Source: Roseburia sp. 1XD42-34 | GTDB taxonomy: Bacteria; Bacillota; Bacilli; Bacillales; Amphibacillaceae | Direction of reading: 5' to 3' | DNA: 64,000 bases | NCBI RefSeq assembly: GCF_009917385.1 | Contig: NZ_QWLJ01000001.1 | Coordinates: forward strand, 62,001-126,000 | In this document: positions 54,640 to 63,970 of the stretch, one piece after another | Numbering within the stretch: the first letter of the stretch is position 1 | Layout: each line of letters begins with the position of its first letter | Translations under genes and position numbers: made by a program | Notes under the pieces: generated by a model | Databases searched by the model: none | Told to the model about the DNA's origin: nothing | What the model saw: only the letters and a program-made list of their open reading frames with translations

Positions 54640-54700
54640 TTTTAAAAGATGGGAAGTATAAAATGAGGTGCTTGGGGGATAACGAATATGGTCATCGTCG
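54640..54700 (+). repeat. Family B left-end fragment (B6)
   Basis: TTTAAAAGATGGGAAGTATA, GAGGTGCTTGGGGGATAACG and a short GGTCATCGTCG piece match the start of other B copies. The remainder of 54701-54997 shows no recognised gene. Confidence 0.6.
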
Positions 54701-54997
54701 TTTAGAATTTGTACATGTTACGTTCTATTCGTGATCTATCTGTATATCTGAAACATGTTGCCTCGTATGTCGAGCAAGTGATGTAAGAACATGTTCAAGC
54801 TGGAAAGTCTTTGGGAGAAGCTGCTAAGTTACTAATTGAAACGGGCAGGAGTTCGCCAAACTAAAAAAATGGCATGGCTTATCGAAGCGAGAAAGGCGTA
54901 CAGCACCACTCACAATTTAACCTTATCTGCATAGTATACTCATCCACGCACTAAAAATTTCACATAAAAAGCAGGAGAGCAAGCCACATATTTGGGA

Positions 54998-55597
54998 TTA
55001 TTGCTCTTCTGCTTTTCCATTATCGCCAGCAATGCCATAAAATACAAGCCTGGTAAAGTCTTCTGTGATAGGCAAAATATGCCGATATATTTCTTCTCGT
55101 TGAAATGCCTCCTGAAAAATTTGCAAATACGTAAATATTGCTTCGTTTGATATTTGGGAATCAATATAGCCTAGTTTTTTTCCTTCTTCAAAGAAACCCA
55201 TCATCATCGGAACTGCTTTTTTAGCGTATACATCCTGAATATAGCTAGCTTTACTGTTGTATTTTTTCATAAGTGTTTGGTAAAAGTTTTCGTTTATTTG
55301 TTTCGCTGTTTCGCTCTTAATAAAAATAATCGCTTTAATTTTCTCGGGGAAGGTTTGATTACTATTTATTAACTGTTCAAAATTTTTTAGCTCGCGGTCA
55401 ATATAATATTTAATAACTTCATCGATAAGATTGTCTTTACCAACAAAATAATTATAAATGGTAACTTGAGAAACATTTGCTTTGGTAGCAATTTCTTTCA
55501 TGGATACTTTTTGTACGCCATAATCCATAAATAGATCTAGTGCTGCTTGTAAAATTTGTGTCTTTTTCATTTCACGTCTTCTTTGAAAACCATCCAA
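54998..55597 (-). CDS. TetR-family transcriptional regulator
   Basis: A 199-residue regulator: N-terminal helix-turn-helix (~10-55) with QILQAALDLFMDYGVQKVSM and the recognition segment NVSQVTIYNYF, and a helical ligand-binding C-terminal domain. Divergent from an ABC exporter operon 170 bases away, with a palindrome between them, so it probably represses that exporter until a drug or other ligand binds. GAGGTGAAATAC lies ahead of the start. Confidence 0.85.
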   Translation of the reverse strand: MDGFQRRREMKKTQILQAALDLFMDYGVQKVSMKEIATKANVSQVTIYNYFVGKDNLIDEVIKYYIDRELKNFEQLINSNQTFPEKIKAIIFIKSETAKQINENFYQTLMKKYNSKASYIQDVYAKKAVPMMMGFFEEGKKLGYIDSQISNEAIFTYLQIFQEAFQREEIYRHILPITEDFTRLVFYGIAGDNGKAEEQ

Positions 55598-55685
55598 TGT
55601 ATTTCACCTCAACCCTAGTTTAATAAAAAATATGTAATATAACAATGAAAATATTTCAAATCCTATTGCGTAAAGATCAAAAAAT

Positions 55686-55703
55686 ATATAATATGAATTA
55701 TAT
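55686..55703. promoter_or_regulatory. Candidate TetR operator
   Basis: ATATAAT-ATGA-ATTATAT is a perfect inverted repeat, and two direct copies of AAAATATTTCAWATC flank it (near 55648 and 55709). All lie between the divergent regulator and exporter genes. Confidence 0.5.
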
Positions 55704-55768
55704 CATTTAAAATATTTCATATCATATAGTTGGATTGCCGTGAAGGCCTTTAAAAAGGAGGATAAAAA

Positions 55769-56650
55769 ATGACCGTGCTACAAACGAAAGACTTAACCAA
55801 GCGTTTTGGGAAATTTACAGCCTTGAATCAAGTAAACATCGAGGTAAATGAAGGAGAAGTATTTGGTTTTATTGGACCGAATGGGGCTGGGAAATCAACG
55901 ACAATTCGCGTTCTTTTAGGGATTTTAAGAGCGACTAGTGGGGATGTACGGATTTTTGGAAAGGATGCCTGGCAGGATGCAGTTGCGATCCATCAGCGAA
56001 CAGCTTATGTGCCAGGGGATGTTCATCTTTGGCCGAACTTAACTGGCGGTGAAGTAATTGATTTATTTATACAATTACGTGGTGGTATCAACAATCATCG
56101 TAAAGAGGAGCTTATACAGCGTTTTGAGTTGGATCCTACGAAGAAATGCCGTACCTATTCAAAGGGAAATAGGCAGAAAGTTGCTTTAATCGCTGCGTTT
56201 TCCTCAGATGCAGACTTGTATATATTAGATGAACCTACATCTGGACTTGATCCGTTAATGGAGAATGTATTTCAAACTTGTGTAATGGAAGCGAAAGAAG
56301 CAGGAAAAAGTGTCCTACTATCGAGCCATATATTATCTGAAGTGGAGAAGCTATGTGACCGAGTTGGGATTATTAGACAGGGTGAAATAATAGAAACAGG
56401 TTCTCTCCGTGATATGCGCCACTTAACGAGGACGAATTTACTAGTGGAAACGAAAGAGCCAATCAGCAAGCTAGATGAGCAAAAAGGAGTCCATGAGATA
56501 AAAAGGGACGGAGTGGAAGTTTCATTCCAGGTGGATACAGAAAATTTGGATCAAATTATTCGCTATGTAAGCACGTTTGGAGTTGTCAAGTTGGAAAGCG
56601 CTCCGCCTACTTTAGAAGACTTGTTTATGCGCCATTATGAAGGGCAATGA
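55769..56650 (+). CDS. ABC exporter ATP-binding protein
   Basis: A 293-residue ATPase with Walker A GPNGAGKSTT, signature YSKGNRQKV (the family's usual SxGxxQ form), Walker B LYILDEPTSGLDP and switch His in LSSHILSEVEKL. The last ~80 residues form the DrrA/CcmA-like C-terminal region. AAAAAGGAGGATAAAA precedes the ATG. Coupled with the permease downstream and controlled by the divergent TetR gene; substrates of such pairs are often antibiotics or polyketides. Confidence 0.9.
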   Translation: MTVLQTKDLTKRFGKFTALNQVNIEVNEGEVFGFIGPNGAGKSTTIRVLLGILRATSGDVRIFGKDAWQDAVAIHQRTAYVPGDVHLWPNLTGGEVIDLFIQLRGGINNHRKEELIQRFELDPTKKCRTYSKGNRQKVALIAAFSSDADLYILDEPTSGLDPLMENVFQTCVMEAKEAGKSVLLSSHILSEVEKLCDRVGIIRQGEIIETGSLRDMRHLTRTNLLVETKEPISKLDEQKGVHEIKRDGVEVSFQVDTENLDQIIRYVSTFGVVKLESAPPTLEDLFMRHYEGQ

Positions 56651-56664
56651 AAGGGGTGATAACC

Positions 56665-58269
56665 ATGACTGGTTTATTATTTAAAAACACGGGAAAGCTG
56701 TTGCGCTTTCTTGCTAGACAAAACCGATTACGAATGTCGGTTTGGATCATATTTCTTGTTGCTATCACGTTGGTTATTGCTGTATCTTTTACGGATCTAT
56801 ATGATAACAAGGCGGAGAGACAGGCAATTGCTGAGACTATGCACAATCCAGCTATGACGGCGATGGTTGGAAAAGGATATGGATTAGCTAATTATACATT
56901 TGGGGCAATGATGGCTCACCAAATGCTTTTATTTACAGCAATTGTCGTAGCTATTATGAGTATATTATTAGTAACGCGCCATACACGGGCAGAAGAAGAG
57001 GACGGACGAATGGAGTTAATGAGATCGTTGCCTACAGGTCGCTTAGCTAATCTTATGGCTGTAATGAACTTAGCTTTTTTTACGAATCTACTACTGGCCT
57101 TACTCACAGGTGTAGGGCTGTTTGCGCTTGGCATTGAGAGTATGGATTTAGAAGGTTCGTTATTATATGGAGCTTCGCTTGGTGCAATTGGATATTTTTT
57201 TACTGCTGTGACAGCAGTATTTGCACAGCTATCTGAAAGTTCGCGAGGGGCTAACGGATTAGCATTTTTAGTTTTAGGCATTGCCTACATGATTCGTGCT
57301 ATGGGCGATGTTAGCAACGAAGCACTGTCTTGGCTTTCTCCTTTAGGTTGGATTTTAAGTGGAAAAGTGTATGTAACGAATGATTGGTGGCCGATGCTGT
57401 TAACTTTTGGGGTAGCACTCCTGATTTGGCTGCTTGCTTTCTACTTAAATCATATTAGAGATATGGGAGCTGGCTTCCTGACGTCAAAACCTGGTAAAAA
57501 GCAGGCATCTAAATTTTTAACTACACCTTTAGGTTTACTTTTTCGAATCCAGCGCACGACAATCATTGCATGGGCAATCGGTTTGTTTGTTATTGGTGCA
57601 TCCTATGGATCGGTACTAGGGGATTTAGAATCTTTTTTTGCTGATGTGGATATTATGCAAGAGATGTTAACGCCTGTTGCAGGATATACGTTAACCGAAC
57701 AATTTATTGCTATGCTTATGAGTATTATGGCAATGTTCAGTACGATTCCGGTATTAATGGCAATGTTAAAGGTTGTTAGTGAGGAGAAAAAACAGCGTAT
57801 CGAACATTTTTTTAGCCGTGCCGTATCTCGTCACAGGTTGTTAGGGAGTGCACTAGTCATTGCATTTATCGTAGCTTTCGTCATGCTATCTCTTACTGCA
57901 GTTGGTTTATGGAGTGCTGGAACAGCAGTTATAGAAGATGGACTGGAGTTTGCTGTCGTGTATAAAGCAGCACTTGTATATGTACCTGCTGTTTGGGTCA
58001 TGCTTGGGGTTACGATCACATTGATCGGGGTTTCTGGTAAATTTACAAATTGGATTTGGGGTTATTTGATCTATTCATTTATCATGGTCTATTTAGGGAA
58101 TCTAATTCGATTTCCAGAATGGATGATAAAACTGTCTCCATACGGGCACATATCACAATTACCAATTGAAGCCATGAACTGGGACGTGGCCTTGATTCTA
58201 ACTACGATTGCTGTCGGCTTTACGTGGATTGGATTTATCGGGTATAGAAATCGTAATATGGAAGGGTAG
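56665..58269 (+). CDS. ABC exporter permease, two-unit type
   Basis: About 534 residues with twelve membrane helices in two similar halves of six (each begins with an amphipathic segment: LRFLARQNRLRMSVW and FRIQRTTIIAWAIG). Such double permeases accompany TetR-regulated ABC drug exporters. The ATG at 56665 follows AAAGGGGTGATAACC; the earlier ATG at 56647 overlaps the ATPase stop and lies before that site. It forms a full exporter with the ATPase upstream. Confidence 0.85.
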   Translation: MTGLLFKNTGKLLRFLARQNRLRMSVWIIFLVAITLVIAVSFTDLYDNKAERQAIAETMHNPAMTAMVGKGYGLANYTFGAMMAHQMLLFTAIVVAIMSILLVTRHTRAEEEDGRMELMRSLPTGRLANLMAVMNLAFFTNLLLALLTGVGLFALGIESMDLEGSLLYGASLGAIGYFFTAVTAVFAQLSESSRGANGLAFLVLGIAYMIRAMGDVSNEALSWLSPLGWILSGKVYVTNDWWPMLLTFGVALLIWLLAFYLNHIRDMGAGFLTSKPGKKQASKFLTTPLGLLFRIQRTTIIAWAIGLFVIGASYGSVLGDLESFFADVDIMQEMLTPVAGYTLTEQFIAMLMSIMAMFSTIPVLMAMLKVVSEEKKQRIEHFFSRAVSRHRLLGSALVIAFIVAFVMLSLTAVGLWSAGTAVIEDGLEFAVVYKAALVYVPAVWVMLGVTITLIGVSGKFTNWIWGYLIYSFIMVYLGNLIRFPEWMIKLSPYGHISQLPIEAMNWDVALILTTIAVGFTWIGFIGYRNRNMEG

Positions 58270-58298
58270 TAATACATAAGGAACCCCTTTGGGATAGA

Positions 58299-58331
58299 GA
58301 CCACTGTAAATCTGATGATTTTTCAGTGGTC
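58299..58331 (+). terminator. Hairpin after the ABC exporter operon
   Basis: GACCACTG at 58299-58306 pairs with CAGTGGTC at 58324-58331, followed by a weak TTAG tail. Confidence 0.6.
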
Positions 58332-58866
58332 TTAGTAAAATTGTATGGTTCTTTTCAGGGAGAAGTCGATGTAATATTGAAAGTTACCTTTGTTTTAAAG
58401 TCGCGCGTCGAAGTAAGGAAGTTGTGCCTCAAAGTATAAAAGGGATCGTCCAAGTGAGGAGGGACGTGCGCCAAAACCATAAAGGTCGTGCCTTATCTGT
58501 TTTTTCCACTGTGGTTGCCATGGGACTTGCTATTATAAACCAAACAAAAAAGCACGAATCCTATTCTTTGCATATACCATGAAAAACCAGAGCATATTAG
58601 CTTACGAACTAATCATAAAACAACTTACGATTTTTTAATGTATGCTAAAAAATTACTATTGCGTATGACTTTACGTCATAGGATATACTATCAATGGAAT
58701 AGATTGGAGGCATACCATTTTGATTTTCTGGTATTCAAAAACGTACTTGTACAGTAGGTTACAGGTAAATAAGCCGATAATAGGTGCAGTTTATATCCAT
58801 CATTTCTCTTTTCCTTTATAATGAATAAAAAGAGGCAACTAATGGCAATGGAGGTAGTGTTATTTT
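58332..58866. other. Intergenic region before the BmrA-like gene
   Basis: No gene or known RNA recognised. GGAGGTAG lies 11 bases before the next start. A short AAAGTCGCGCGTCGAAGTAAGG stretch looks unlike its surroundings but has no clear identity. Confidence 0.35.
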
Positions 58867-60621
58867 ATGGGAAATAATAAGCATAGTTTTAAACCTTTTA
58901 TATCATTAATTCGATCGACCAATATACCGAAGTGGGCGCTTATTATTGGGCTAGTGGGAAGTGTGATTACAACCATCGTTGGTCTGAGTATCCCATTGCT
59001 GACAAGAGAACTCGTTGATGGTTTTTCAATAGCCTCTTTAAGCTGGACGCTAGTAGCTGTGATCGGCATTGTATTTATTTTGCAAGCCCTCATCGATGGT
59101 GTCTCTACATACTTATTAGCTGCAGTTGGGCAAAAAATCGTTGCGCGGTTACGTGAGCGGATGTGGTTAAAACTTATTCGGTTGCCAGTTAGCTATTTTG
59201 ATAAGACGAGGAGTGGCGAATTAGTCAGTCGTGTTGTTAACGATACTGGGATCGTAAAAGACCTTATTTCACAGCATTTCCCACAATTTATCAGTGGGAT
59301 TATTTCCATTATCGGCGCCGTAACGATATTACTGATTATGGATTGGAAAATGACGCTCATAATGCTTATCTCCGTTCCTATAACTATCATCTTAATGGTT
59401 CCACTTGGAAGGAAAATGGCTTCGATTTCGCGTAGTTTGCAGGATGAAACAGCAACTTTTACAGGCAGCATTCAACAAACATTAAGTGAAATTCGACTCA
59501 TGAAAGCCTCAACTGCAGAATCATATGAAGCTAAAAAAGGTACGCAAGGGATAAGAAAGCTTCTTACACTTGGCTTAAAAGAATCAAAAATCTTCGCATT
59601 AATCGGTCCAATCATGTATTTCATCGTCATGGCGGTAGTCGTGGTAATTATCGGTTACGGGGGGATTCGCGTAGCGAATGGAACAATGTCAACAGGTTCA
59701 TTAGTAGCCTTTTTGCTTTATCTTTTTCAAATTGTCATGCCGATTACGACGTTCGCTATGTTTTTTACCCAATTGCAAAAAGCAAAAGGCGCAACAGAAA
59801 GAATTATTTCTATCCTGCATTTGCCTGAAGAAGCTGGACAGGAAGGTATTCGTAAGCAAATTACAGACCAACCGATTTATGTACAGCATGTTTCCTTTGC
59901 TTATGAGGAGAAAGAACAGGTATTAGAAGATATATCGTTTACCGCTAAACCTGGTGAAATGATTGCCTTTGCTGGACCAAGTGGTGGGGGGAAAACAACT
60001 TTATTTGGTTTGTTGGAAAGGTTTTATCAGCCTACGTCTGGAGATATTTTAATTGGTGATCAATCAATTCAAGCGATTTCACTTAAAGATTGGCGCAGGC
60101 AAATAGGCTATGTTTCTCAAGAGAGTGCAATGATGGCAGGGACCATTCGTGAAAATTTAACCTACGGATTAGCGGAGGTTGCTGATATTTCAGATGATCA
60201 GCTATGGGCAGTTGCAAAAATGGCGTATGCTGCTGAGTTTATTGCTGAATTTCCTGATCAATTAGATACGAAAGTAGGGGAAAGGGGGATTAAATTATCT
60301 GGCGGGCAACGACAGCGGATTAATATTGCTCGAGCTTTTTTAAGGGATCCGCGAATTTTGATGATGGATGAGGCCACCGCAAGCTTAGACAGTCAATCAG
60401 AAAAAATAGTACAACAAGCCTTAACGAAACTAATGCATGGAAGAACAACCTTTGTCATCGCGCATCGATTAGCTACTATTGTACATGCAGATAAAATTAT
60501 TTTTATTGAAAATGGTAAAGTAACAGGAGCAGGAAAACATGAAGAGTTATTTGAGCAGCATGCTTTATATCGTGAATTTGCCGAGCAGCAACTGACCAAT
60601 GGTGGAGATAATGCGCAGTAA
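58867..60621 (+). CDS. bmrA: BmrA-like multidrug ABC exporter
   Basis: A 584-residue half-transporter closely resembling B. subtilis BmrA: membrane domain with six helices (~25-310) starting KPFISLIRSTN and containing KLPVSYFD and SGELVSRVVNDT, and ATPase with Walker A GPSGGGKTT, QESAMMAGTIRENLTYG, LSGGQRQR, and ILMMDEATASLDS. Works as a homodimer exporting lipophilic drugs. Not next to a regulator; no operon partner. Confidence 0.9.
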   Translation: MGNNKHSFKPFISLIRSTNIPKWALIIGLVGSVITTIVGLSIPLLTRELVDGFSIASLSWTLVAVIGIVFILQALIDGVSTYLLAAVGQKIVARLRERMWLKLIRLPVSYFDKTRSGELVSRVVNDTGIVKDLISQHFPQFISGIISIIGAVTILLIMDWKMTLIMLISVPITIILMVPLGRKMASISRSLQDETATFTGSIQQTLSEIRLMKASTAESYEAKKGTQGIRKLLTLGLKESKIFALIGPIMYFIVMAVVVVIIGYGGIRVANGTMSTGSLVAFLLYLFQIVMPITTFAMFFTQLQKAKGATERIISILHLPEEAGQEGIRKQITDQPIYVQHVSFAYEEKEQVLEDISFTAKPGEMIAFAGPSGGGKTTLFGLLERFYQPTSGDILIGDQSIQAISLKDWRRQIGYVSQESAMMAGTIRENLTYGLAEVADISDDQLWAVAKMAYAAEFIAEFPDQLDTKVGERGIKLSGGQRQRINIARAFLRDPRILMMDEATASLDSQSEKIVQQALTKLMHGRTTFVIAHRLATIVHADKIIFIENGKVTGAGKHEELFEQHALYREFAEQQLTNGGDNAQ

Positions 60622-60751
60622 CTGTTCCAGGATTGCTGTGCTTGAGTGTGTAGTAATAGATTTGAAACGTATGAAAAATGGTAGGACAAAAAAGTATAGT
60701 AGTCTAAGAAGGATCCGAACTTTATAATTAGAATTAGTTTGGGTTTTTCTA

Positions 60752-60965
60752 CAAGATAAGAGCGTATAAAATAAGGTGCTTGGGAATACCAAAATAATCG
60801 AATAGCCACGTCCGGCTTAAGCGCCCAGCAACTAGGCGACTTCACGAAATCGCCCTACGATAAGTCATCATTGGTTCGTACCTCACCGTGATTCCTAAAA
60901 CTTTAGTTGCTTCGTTCCATTCACTACGTCGATAAACGAAACGGGCGCTCTGCGCCTTTGTTCTT
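60752..60965 (+). repeat. Family B repeat (B7)
   Basis: CAAGATAAGAGCGTATAAAA to CGGGCGCTCTGCGCCTTTG, without the optional block and the terminal module, like B2's first part. The insertion-point sequence reads GATTCCTAAAACTTTAGTTG. Confidence 0.83.
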
Positions 60966-61028
60966 TAAATGAACACGTACGTTGCAATCATTTGCCATTG
61001 AAGCTGACCATTTAGTTGTGCTCCAGCC

Positions 61029-61196
61029 TCATTCCGTATTTGCTTCCAATTTCCTGCCGACAAATGAAAGTATCCCTCCAGTTACAACAATTATCCAAAC
61101 AGTTAAACTGCGATTTTCAATAGAGTAAAACGATAGGAAAGCCACGATTGCCACAGTCATTACAATCATAACTTGAATGGTATGTTTGCTGTTCAT
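61029..61196 (-). CDS. Small two-helix membrane protein (55 residues)
   Basis: ATG at 61196, nine bases after CGGAGG. The sequence begins MNSKHTIQVMIVMTVAIVAF, has a polar turn (YSIENRS) and a second helix (LTVWIIVVTGGILSFVG), and ends RKLEANTE. It is a typical small bacillary membrane protein of unknown function, transcribed divergently from brnQ. Too short for common gene callers, but the ribosome binding site, codon usage and helix pattern support it. Confidence 0.6.
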   Translation of the reverse strand: MNSKHTIQVMIVMTVAIVAFLSFYSIENRSLTVWIIVVTGGILSFVGRKLEANTE

Positions 61197-61418
61197 AAAA
61201 AGAGCCTCCGTTTATTGAACTTCATATATTAAATTATAGCAAAATGGGTTGGTACTTCCAAAAATAAAGTGTAAAAATAATCGACTGTTTTGGAACTATA
61301 CGTCCCTTACTTTTACCAGTAAAGGATAATAAAAAGCCCGATAAATAAGTGAATAATTACTAAAGTGTGACAAATGTATTATTTTAAGTCGAAATGTTGA
61401 AATAATTTAAGTAATATA

Positions 61419-61447
61419 TTGCATGTTTGTCGAAAAAATAGTATGAT
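61419..61447 (+). promoter_or_regulatory. brnQ promoter
   Basis: TTGCAT at 61419-61424, 17-base spacer, TATGAT at 61442-61447. Two copies of ATATATTGCAT occur, one over the -35 and one about 60 bases later, suggesting a repeated regulator site. Confidence 0.6.
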
Positions 61448-61530
61448 GTATGTCATCAGCGATATATTGCATATCATTTTGTGCTATTTTAATATCTTTA
61501 CAATTCTAACATCGGGAGCGAACATCATAT

Positions 61531-62889
61531 ATGAATAACAAATTATCTTTTTCTACCTATCTAGCAATAGGCGTTATGTTATTTGCACTATTTTTCGGAG
61601 CTGGTAATTTAATTTTTCCTGCACAACTAGGTCAACTTGCTGGGGACAATGTCTGGCAAGCGGTAACCGGATTCTTAATTACAGGTGTAGGGCTTCCTTT
61701 ATTAGGTATCTTAGCTATGAGTTTCTCTGGAAGTGAAAGCTTGCAAGATTTAGCTGGCAGAGTTCATCCGGTTTATGGTGTTCTGTTTACATCTTTATTG
61801 TATTTAACCATTGGACCGTTTTTTGCAGCACCGCGGACAGCAACTGTTGCCTTTGATGTTGGATTTTCTTCTTTTATGACTGAAGAATTCTCACAAATCG
61901 GATTATTTTTATTTTCCTTTTTATTCTTTGTGATAACCATGCTGTTTTCACTTTACCCGGCAAAAATTGTCGACTATGTTGGTAAACTATTGGCACCAGG
62001 AATTGTTATTCTCCTTCTCATTTTGTTAACGATGGTCGTTGCCAAGCCAATGGGAAATCCTCAAGTACCTCAGGGAAACTATTTGAATGGACCGTTTTTA
62101 AAAGGATTCTTAGAAGGATATAACACGATGGACGCACTCGCATCACTAGTGTTTGGGATCATTGTTATTAAGGCTATACGCTCCTTTGGTGTTACGTCAA
62201 AAACGGAAATAATACGAACAACAGCTAAAGCTGGATCGGTAGCGATTGCTTTACTTGCCGCCATTTATATTGGGATTGCTTATTTAGGGGCAACAAGTAC
62301 TGGTGTTTATGGTATTTTTGAAACAGGGGGAGCAGTCCTAAGCAGTGCTGCAACGCATTATTTTGGAACATTTGGAATGGTATTATTAGCCATCGTTATT
62401 ACGTTAGCTTGTTTAACAACGAGTATCGGTTTGACGACAGCTTGTTCGGAATACTTTCATTCTTTGTATCCAAAGTTAAGCTATCGGAAATTTGTTTTTC
62501 TGTTTACAATAGTTACGTTTACGATTGCGAATTTCGGATTAACAAATATTATTACGTATTCCATTCCAGTTTTAATGCTGTTGTATCCACTTGCGATCGT
62601 ATTAATGTTACTAGCGTTTTTGTCGCCATTATTTAATCATAAAAGAGCAGTTTATATTTCTGTAACGTTAGTGACGTTATGCATTAGTTTGATTGATGGA
62701 TTGAAATCGTTATGTGATTCATTAGGAATAGCATATTTTCCATGGTTGAAGCCCGTTATTTCTTTTTATAAATCAGTATTGCCACTTTATAATGAGGGGC
62801 TCGGATGGCTAATCCCAGCATTGATCGTCTTGATTATTTCAGGGACTGTATTGCGAGTCCAAAAAGCTTCTACAGTACACGCTTCTTAA
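61531..62889 (+). CDS. brnQ: Branched-chain amino acid transporter BrnQ
   Basis: A 452-residue Na+/H+-coupled carrier with twelve membrane helices. Family markers are FALFFGAGNLIFPAQLGQ near the N-terminus, TIGPFFAAPRTATVAFDVG, and TACSEYFH after LACLTTSIGLT. It imports leucine, isoleucine and valine, substrates of the catabolic cluster at the start of this window. Single gene with its own promoter and terminator. Confidence 0.92.
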   Translation: MNNKLSFSTYLAIGVMLFALFFGAGNLIFPAQLGQLAGDNVWQAVTGFLITGVGLPLLGILAMSFSGSESLQDLAGRVHPVYGVLFTSLLYLTIGPFFAAPRTATVAFDVGFSSFMTEEFSQIGLFLFSFLFFVITMLFSLYPAKIVDYVGKLLAPGIVILLLILLTMVVAKPMGNPQVPQGNYLNGPFLKGFLEGYNTMDALASLVFGIIVIKAIRSFGVTSKTEIIRTTAKAGSVAIALLAAIYIGIAYLGATSTGVYGIFETGGAVLSSAATHYFGTFGMVLLAIVITLACLTTSIGLTTACSEYFHSLYPKLSYRKFVFLFTIVTFTIANFGLTNIITYSIPVLMLLYPLAIVLMLLAFLSPLFNHKRAVYISVTLVTLCISLIDGLKSLCDSLGIAYFPWLKPVISFYKSVLPLYNEGLGWLIPALIVLIISGTVLRVQKASTVHAS

Positions 62890-62898
62890 ATGAGGTAC

Positions 62899-62943
62899 GT
62901 CAAAAAGGATCTGCTTGAAAAACGCAAGCGGATCTTTTTTGAC
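62899..62943. terminator. brnQ terminator, symmetric
   Basis: A 19-bp stem with one mismatch and one G-T pair (GTCAAAAAGGATC... from 62899 to its inverse ending TTTTTTGAC at 62943). The T-rich right arm and A-rich left arm let it work on both strands. Confidence 0.85.
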
Positions 62944-63198
62944 GCTTCTTCAAGCTTATATATTGAAATGGGATAAAATAGTTACAGGAAAAATTCATAA
63001 AATTATGTGCATAAGGAGAGATAAAAACGTGGTGGGTAAATTCCTGATGTTCGAATCAAAGTACACTAGATGACTATGTGCACCTGAAGGCTTGGCGTGA
63101 GCCAAGTTTTCCATTGTTGCGTTAAAGCTGGGGAGCCTACAGTTGACTACGCCTTTGTCAGGTATAGATACACGTTATGTTGAGTCTCATGACCATAG
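62944..63198. other. Non-coding region with short hairpin
   Basis: CTTGGCGTGAGCCAAG at about 63094-63109 followed by TTTTCC resembles the last hairpin of the family B terminal module. No gene recognised. Confidence 0.45.
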
Positions 63199-63855
63199 TT
63201 ATTGTAAAGATTCGATTTCGTCAATTGTTCGTAACCAATTTTCTTTCATGATATGTGATAATGTGTCTGTTTCCCCTTCCTTCATCAGCTCCATAATTTG
63301 AGCATGTTCTTCAATGGACTTTTCTGTTAAGATAATGGAATTATGAAAAAATAATCGTCTAACATGCGCTTGCAAATGGGCAACGATTCGATGAATATAA
63401 GGGTTGTTTGCAGTATCGACAATGATTTGGTGGAATTCTTCATCAATTTTTAATGCTGCATAGTAATTTTCAGAATGAATCGCTTTTGCAAATCTGTCGT
63501 TTGTTTTCTCGAGTAATGTCAGGATATCACTGGTTAAATTTTCAATCGCTAATTCAGCAGATAAGGCTTGTAAAGCTGCTAAAGGTGGAAGCAGATCTTT
63601 CATAGATTCTTTTTCCACTTCGGTTACCTGTGTCGCCTTACCAGGAAACATTTGCACAAAACCTTCTGTTTCCAATAATTGTAACGATTCTCTAACTGGA
63701 GTTCTGCTAATACCCAATGCTTGGGCTAGCTCTGAGTCATTCAGTTTCTCCCCTGGCTGCAATGTACCATCTATAATCCATTGTTGAATTTGAGTATATG
63801 CGCTTTCTTTTGCTGATTGTCGAACAGGTTTGGAATGATTTGCAGGTATTGGCAT
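63199..63855 (-). CDS. GntR/FadR-type transcriptional regulator
   Basis: About 218 residues: winged helix-turn-helix (~20-80, GEKLNDSELAQALGISRTPV) and FCD effector domain (~90-215, with EEFHQIIVDTANN and the late SHIMKENWLRTI). The start at 63855 follows AAAGGGGGAACAG; a frame extending 17 codons upstream lacks a binding site and overlaps the operator. Divergent from the gene that starts at 63971, which it probably regulates. Similar in family to the regulator at 81. Confidence 0.85.
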   Translation of the reverse strand: MPIPANHSKPVRQSAKESAYTQIQQWIIDGTLQPGEKLNDSELAQALGISRTPVRESLQLLETEGFVQMFPGKATQVTEVEKESMKDLLPPLAALQALSAELAIENLTSDILTLLEKTNDRFAKAIHSENYYAALKIDEEFHQIIVDTANNPYIHRIVAHLQAHVRRLFFHNSIILTEKSIEEHAQIMELMKEGETDTLSHIMKENWLRTIDEIESLQ

Positions 63856-63884
63856 CTCTGTTCCCCCTTTATCGAATAAATTTC

Positions 63885-63906
63885 TTGTATAATAAATAGT
63901 ATACAA
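63885..63906. promoter_or_regulatory. Candidate GntR operator
   Basis: Inverted repeat TTGTATA - 8 bases - TATACAA, of the type recognised by FadR-subfamily regulators (TTGTATACAA-like), placed between the divergent genes. Confidence 0.5.
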
Positions 63907-63970
63907 TAAAATAAGGAACCATGGAAATATACAATATATTAGTGTTGTTTTATTTGAAGGAGGCGGTTAA

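Noticed and set aside
54998..55597. Alternative start at internal Met 10 of the TetR gene
   Set aside because: No ribosome binding site before it, whereas GAGGTG lies ahead of the first ATG.
60393..60845. 150-codon minus frame across the end of the BmrA-like gene and repeat B7
   Set aside because: Composed of antisense of the ATPase domain and repeat DNA; the composition is not protein-like.
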